Shown: positions 19,539-22,889 of the stretch, in pieces | How positions within the stretch are numbered: position 1 is the stretch's first letter | Layout of the letters: every line of letters starts with the position of its first letter | Source: Usnea hakonensis | Taxonomy: Eukaryota > Ascomycota > Lecanoromycetes > Lecanorales > Parmeliaceae | Length of the DNA: 22,889 nucleotides | Assembly: GCA_013423325.1 (NCBI GenBank) | Contig: BLJB01000418.1 | Span: forward strand, 1-22,889 | Reading direction: 5' to 3' | Notes under the pieces: generated by a model | Told to the model about the DNA's origin: nothing | The model's input: the letters and a program-made list of their open reading frames with translations, nothing else | Database searches by the model: none | Position numbers and translations under genes: made by a program

Positions 19539-20738
19539 TCAACGCCCTTTCACATCCTCCCTCTGGGGTATGGAAATAGGCAATGTCAACGCTGGGGCCC
19601 CCCATTGTATCCAGCTCTTCATCTTGACCGTCTTAGCCGAACCAAACTCGCCGCACCTGACCCTCTTCCAATATCCGCCGCTTTTGCTCAAAAACAAAAC
19701 GACGGCCCTCAGCTCCCCTTTCTCCATCCTCCAGCACTGAATGCTTAGGTCTACGTCCTTAGGCATGCCCGACAAGATATAACTGGGGCCCTTGAACTCA
19801 ATGTTCTTCACTAGCATAATCGGAGCCGGGAACTGGAGGCCCTGGCTCGTCATCTGGTAAGACGGTCGAGGGTGGGAGATCTTGTCCGGTCGGAGGATGA
19901 TGTCGGCGGAATGGCGGAAGCAATCGGGCCAGGGGGCCAGTAAGCCGGAGCTCTCGAACCGGTCGCTTCTCCAGGCGAAGATGGATTCGTCGGTGCTGCT
20001 GCCGATGATCATCTCCTGCAGTCTCCCAAACGCCTTCCTCCCCTCCCCGTACCGAAGATCCATATTCAGATCGAAGATCCCGAGCATGCAATACGCCGTG
20101 TCTTCTTCTTCAGATGTGACTCTGTCGGCCATCCAACTCATCTTCTGCGCGGTGGTCGCGCGGCGAAAATCTGTCAGATGCTCGGGCGATATCTTTGCTG
20201 CTTTCGAGATGATGGAAGAGAGCTGGCTACGCGATCCGATAGGCCCCCAATTGGCGTCGAAGAATTGCATTTCTCGCGGGGCGAGCATCTCCTGTAGCGT
20301 CCAGCCTCGTGTGAACCATTCGCTCTTCAGCACCCCATTCTCAAGCTCGACCCTTTCCATGGTCTGACTCTGACGATTGACGTCTGCCAAATGGGCGAAG
20401 CAGACTTGAGCCTCTTGATACCATCTGAACATCGAGTTGATCGATTTGCCTAGTTCAGCGCTGCTCGTTTTGTCGATACAGCAAGTGTCGATCCAGATCC
20501 ATTCAAGGCCCGCCCTCTTCGCTTGGGCGCAAGCGTTGGCGATTTTGGAGGCGCCTGAATTTTGGTCAGTGCCAAGGTGTGCTGAAGGGCTAGCGAATGA
20601 GGCTTTTGGTGTATTGAGGAAGTCTTGATATGAGACTTCATGCTCGCCCCATCGGTGGGAAAGTATTGCATATGGCGGGGTCCGGTTGTCCTGGAATCGG
20701 TCTCTCTGCTCAAATGTGTGTGTATTTATGAGACGCAT
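19539..20738 (-). CDS. HET-domain protein (heterokaryon incompatibility type)
   Basis: A single exon from ATG 20738 to TGA 19539 encodes 399 aa. HET-domain blocks are in order: PPYAILSHRWGEHEVSYQDF (residues 21-40), GLEWIWIDTCCIDKTSSAEL (77-96) and SEWFTRGWTLQEMLAPREM (139-157). A second conserved block follows, TAQKMSWMADRVTSEEEDTA, then YCMLGIFDLNMDLRYGEG (to ~232) and ESIFAWRS. That is the usual extension after the HET domain in HET-D/E-like proteins. There is no NACHT, WD40 or ankyrin part, so this is the short HET-only form. HET proteins trigger cell death when incompatible hyphae fuse; the partner and the specificity are not visible. The gene ends 200 bp from the RIPed retroelement, yet the reading frame is intact. 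Confidence 0.93.
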   Translation of the reverse strand: MRLINTHTFEQRDRFQDNRTPPYAILSHRWGEHEVSYQDFLNTPKASFASPSAHLGTDQNSGASKIANACAQAKRAGLEWIWIDTCCIDKTSSAELGKSINSMFRWYQEAQVCFAHLADVNRQSQTMERVELENGVLKSEWFTRGWTLQEMLAPREMQFFDANWGPIGSRSQLSSIISKAAKISPEHLTDFRRATTAQKMSWMADRVTSEEEDTAYCMLGIFDLNMDLRYGEGRKAFGRLQEMIIGSSTDESIFAWRSDRFESSGLLAPWPDCFRHSADIILRPDKISHPRPSYQMTSQGLQFPAPIMLVKNIEFKGPSYILSGMPKDVDLSIQCWRMEKGELRAVVLFLSKSGGYWKRVRCGEFGSAKTVKMKSWIQWGAPALTLPISIPQREDVKGR

Positions 20739-20946
20739 TTTGAACCAAAATTACAGGCCGAAGATGTTGGGAGCTGCGCAAGGTATGCGAACAAAATGGA
20801 ATGAAAAAGGATAGAGCAAGTCTGTCGTACTCAAAGATGATGATGAATTAGAATATTTACGACACTAACAGCACTGGAGTAATTTCGCACGCACCCATTA
20901 CTGTATTTTGCAGAACCATTGGCGGGAGCGCGAAACTAGCGGCCGG
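20739..20946 (-). promoter_or_regulatory. Upstream region of the HET gene, squeezed against the LTR
   Basis: Only about 208 bp separate the HET start codon from the proposed LTR edge. The interval is ordinary in composition and has no clear TATA box. The promoter may therefore extend into or be affected by the repeat. Confidence 0.35.
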
Positions 20947-21192
20947 TGTTAGGACCGGTACTGAGATATCAAGTAGGTGTAGTAATAAGACATTAAATCT
21001 AAAGAAGTCTAAGTACAAAGGTCCTCTTTAAATAGTAAGAAGTAAGGGCACGCTAGGCCCTAGCTTCGCTAGGGACTAGTATTAGAAAGACTTAACACTA
21101 GTAGTATTGAGAGCTTCTAAATACTAGGTCTAAAATTTAATACTAGTAGTATTAAGAGCTTCTAAATACTAGGTCTAAATCGTACCTTAATA
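20947..21192 (-). repeat. Proposed 3' LTR of the gypsy element
   Basis: On the plus strand the segment begins TGTTAGGACC and ends CCTTAATA. The latter would be CCTTAACA before a C-to-T change, so the ends form the TG...CA inverted termini of an LTR of about 246 bp. It is followed directly by a tract that is polypurine on the element strand. The second LTR is outside the window, so the boundaries cannot be confirmed here. Confidence 0.6.
21092..21180. repeat. 45-bp direct repeat, two copies, inside the LTR
   Basis: Copies at 21092-21136 and 21137-21180 share the core ACTAGTAGTATT(A/G)AGAGCTT and differ at a few sites, mostly by C/T or G/A as RIP would produce. Confidence 0.8.
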
Positions 21193-21208
21193 GTACCCCC
21201 CCCTCCGG
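21193..21208 (-). other. Polypurine tract next to the 3' LTR
   Basis: The plus strand reads GTACCCCCCCCTCCGG, which on the element (minus) strand is GGAGGGGGGGG followed by TAC and the LTR. This is the expected place and composition of the plus-strand primer of a retrotransposon, and it stands out because its surroundings are AT-rich. Confidence 0.6.
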
Positions 21209-21414
21209 CTAGGCCTAGTCTCTAGGCCTAAAGAAACTCGCTATAAATGTAAGTAAAAATAAATAGCTATAGTAAAGTAGTAAGTACCGGGTAAGCTAGG
21301 TAAAATCCGGATTATAACTATAAAACTCGAATCCGGGTAGGTAAAGTAAGTTCCGAAATCCAGGTAATAGAAATAAAAATAAGATCCGGGTAATTAAAGT
21401 AAATTATAACCGCC

Positions 21415-21495
21415 GGGTTACTACTATAAATTTCGACCTTTGGGTTACTACTATAAATTTCGACCTTCGGGTTACTACCGTAAATTTTGACCTTC
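21415..21495. repeat. 27-bp minisatellite, three copies
   Basis: Three head-to-tail units begin GGGTTACTAC at 21415, 21442 and 21469. The third has two or three substitutions, and a partial unit follows at 21496. Looser relatives (TCCGGGTAA...TAAAGTAAA) recur from about 21280 to 21660, in the non-coding internal part of the retroelement. Confidence 0.8.
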
Positions 21496-22089
21496 GGGTA
21501 GCTAAGGTAAAAAAATCGAATTTAACTTTTTTCGGCAAAATAATCGAATCTAAAAGTTATTAGATTTTGAAGTTAGTAGGTCGAAAAACCCTAATCGGGT
21601 TAGCGCGAAATCCGGGTAAGTCGGGTAAAATCCGAATATAGGGTAATTAAGGTAAATTATTAGATTCCTATAAGATCGAATTTTTTTTAAAAATAACTAA
21701 GTTATACTATAATACTTATTCCCGTACCTAGTCTACTATACAAAAATTCCAAATTTTATAAAAACACGATATTTTAAAAATTTTTTATATAATATAACGA
21801 GTATATACTAAATTTTAACTAAAATAAGATTAGAGGATATATATAGGGTAGGAATATTCCGATTAGTAGATATCCTTCTAGTTATATATATACTACTATA
21901 AGACCTCCGGGCCGACCTACTAATATAGAGTAATTATACTAGTAGTAGCTATAGCGACTAGGGGTAATAGAAACTAGGGGGTAAGCCTACCGCTAGGGTC
22001 CTTATAGGGGATATCTATACTTCTTTAGTCGTACCGGCTTCGCGGGCTTAATTAGTATCCTCTAGATCCTACTAGTCTCTCGGGGACCT

Positions 22090-22790
22090 CCGGGTACGGT
22101 CGGGTTATTTCTATAATAATTATCTACTATATCTTAGGCGCTATCGAACTCGTTAGCGTTAATATAATACTACTCGTCGTCCCTACCAAAACCGGTCTAC
22201 TTAACGCGATACTAGAGTCGACTATAGTATCGGCGAGTATCTAAGATATTATCTACCTCCTAATACTTATAGTTATCGAGTACTATAAATACTAGAAATA
22301 GGACTACCTAACCCGGTAATAGATCGTTAGGGTATAATATTAGTAAGTCCGAATAGAACGTTAACTTAAGTCGAGATATACTTTTTAGTAACTTAAACTT
22401 ATAAGCGGTCCCCGCTTAACCTATAATTTTAAATAGGCTAAGTTATTTATAGTCTAAGTCCTTATACGGCCGTATAGTCTTAATATTCCTAGTTAATAAT
22501 ATAACTAGGTCGCCTTCCTTAAATAGTAACTCCCGGCGACGTTTATTAGCTTAATACTCTATATTAGTCTACGTACTAGTAAGGGTAGCCTTACCGAATT
22601 AGAGTAATTCTTCTATTTTAGTAGTAATCTCGGTAGCGGTATAGGCTTATAGACGTTCCCTAGTAGACTTATAATTAGTAGCGTTAGGGCTAAAGCTTAT
22701 ACGCGGGTAGAATCCCTTATTAAGGTAGAATAGGGATAATCTAGTAGTTATCGTATTATTATTATTATTACTAAATTCTACTATAGGGAT
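22090..22790 (-). pseudogene. Integrase C-terminus and chromodomain of gypsy pol, RIP-inactivated
   Basis: Minus-strand translation from 22790 downward gives, with many stops, the ordered landmarks of a chromovirus integrase: PIVEFSNNN (from LPxAEFxxNN), FYLNKGFYPRISFSPNATNY, ANKRRRELLFKEGDLVIL, and TIRPYKDLDYK-LSLFKII. About 100 residues later the chromodomain appears: EVDNILDTRRYYSRL, VK-TGFG, then DIVDNYYRNNPTVPGG. Stops fall where the family has Gln, Arg or Trp (for example the Lys-Trp-Thr-Gly-Tyr core reads K-stop-T-G-F), as expected for C-to-T and G-to-A change. The protein is non-functional. Confidence 0.88.
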
Positions 22791-22791
22791 C

Positions 22792-22867
22792 TAACTCTTA
22801 TTCCTTATGGTACCCACCGTGGGTACCACTAACTCTTATTCCTTATGGTACCCACCGTGGGTACCAC
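22792..22867. repeat. Perfect 38-bp tandem duplication carrying a palindrome
   Basis: Two identical 38-bp units (22792-22829, 22830-22867) each begin TAACTCTTATTCC and contain TGGTACCCAC-C-GTGGGTACCA, a perfect 10-bp-arm inverted repeat around one base. There is no RIP signature in the units although they abut RIPed DNA at 22791. Confidence 0.9.
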
Positions 22868-22889
22868 AGTATATTTCAGAATGGTGGCC

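Larger units (their letters stand above)
20947..22791 (-). mobile_element. RIP-degraded Ty3/gypsy chromovirus (3' part, LTR to integrase)
   Basis: Composition changes sharply near 20947 to DNA dominated by TA steps and nearly lacking CA/TG, the mark of repeat-induced point mutation. On the minus strand the order is integrase C-terminus, chromodomain, non-coding internal region, polypurine tract and 3' LTR, i.e. a complete 3' half of a chromovirus. The 5' half is not in the window; the element stops near 22791, inside the integrase. The nearest gene is the HET gene, whose promoter it abuts. Confidence 0.9.

Noticed and set aside
20947..22889. Centromeric or mitochondrial AT-rich DNA
   Set aside because: Ordered integrase and chromodomain landmarks with RIP-type stops show a decayed retrotransposon instead.

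Overview
The window is a stretch of nuclear DNA from a filamentous ascomycete (Pezizomycotina). The evidence is a set of short introns (about 46-79 nt, GT...AG with CTRAY-like branch sites), CT-rich leaders, fungus-specific families (HET domain, STAND-type N-domain with ankyrins, Rds1-like ferritin, 14-TM MFS exporter, DUF7025-AAA ATPase) and a retroelement decayed in the way repeat-induced point mutation (RIP) decays DNA. It looks like an accessory, gene-sparse region that ends in a repeat.

Layout. (1) 1-2203, plus strand: 3' part of an AAA+ ATPase gene with six introns I could place. (2) 2204-4217: no intact gene, two weak decayed coding fragments. (3) 4218-5207, minus strand, a two-TM fungal membrane protein, divergent from 5697-6646, plus strand, a nuclear-looking acidic/basic protein with an F-box-like (2EXR-type) motif. 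(4) 7524-9397, plus strand: DHA2-type 14-TM drug/metabolite exporter, with a CGG-N4-CCG palindrome upstream. (5) 9926-10510, plus strand: proline/lysine-rich protein with an N-myristoylation signal. (6) 10511-12931: a 2.4 kb gene desert with decayed coding traces. (7) 12932-13933, plus strand: secreted ferritin-like (Rds1 / late sexual development) protein. (8) 14807-17349, plus strand: ankyrin protein with a Helo-like/STAND N-domain and a Cys cluster, apparently using a GC-AG intron. (9) 17630-18332, minus strand: a fungal multi-TM family member with an in-frame TGA that either breaks it or is spliced out. (10) 19539-20738, minus strand: single-exon HET-domain protein. (11) 20947-22791, minus strand: RIP-degraded Ty3/gypsy chromovirus with a recognisable LTR, polypurine tract, integrase C-terminus and chromodomain. 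It ends abruptly at a non-mutated, perfect 38-bp tandem duplication that carries a 10-bp-arm palindrome.

How the genes fit together. The right half (ankyrin/Helo-like N-domain, multi-TM protein, HET) next to a RIPed retrotransposon resembles the nonself-recognition islands found in fungal accessory regions. That grouping is inference from families and proximity; nothing in the sequence proves a joint function. No secondary-metabolite backbone gene accompanies the exporter. All exon boundaries were placed by eye from splice signals and reading-frame continuity and should be treated as models.
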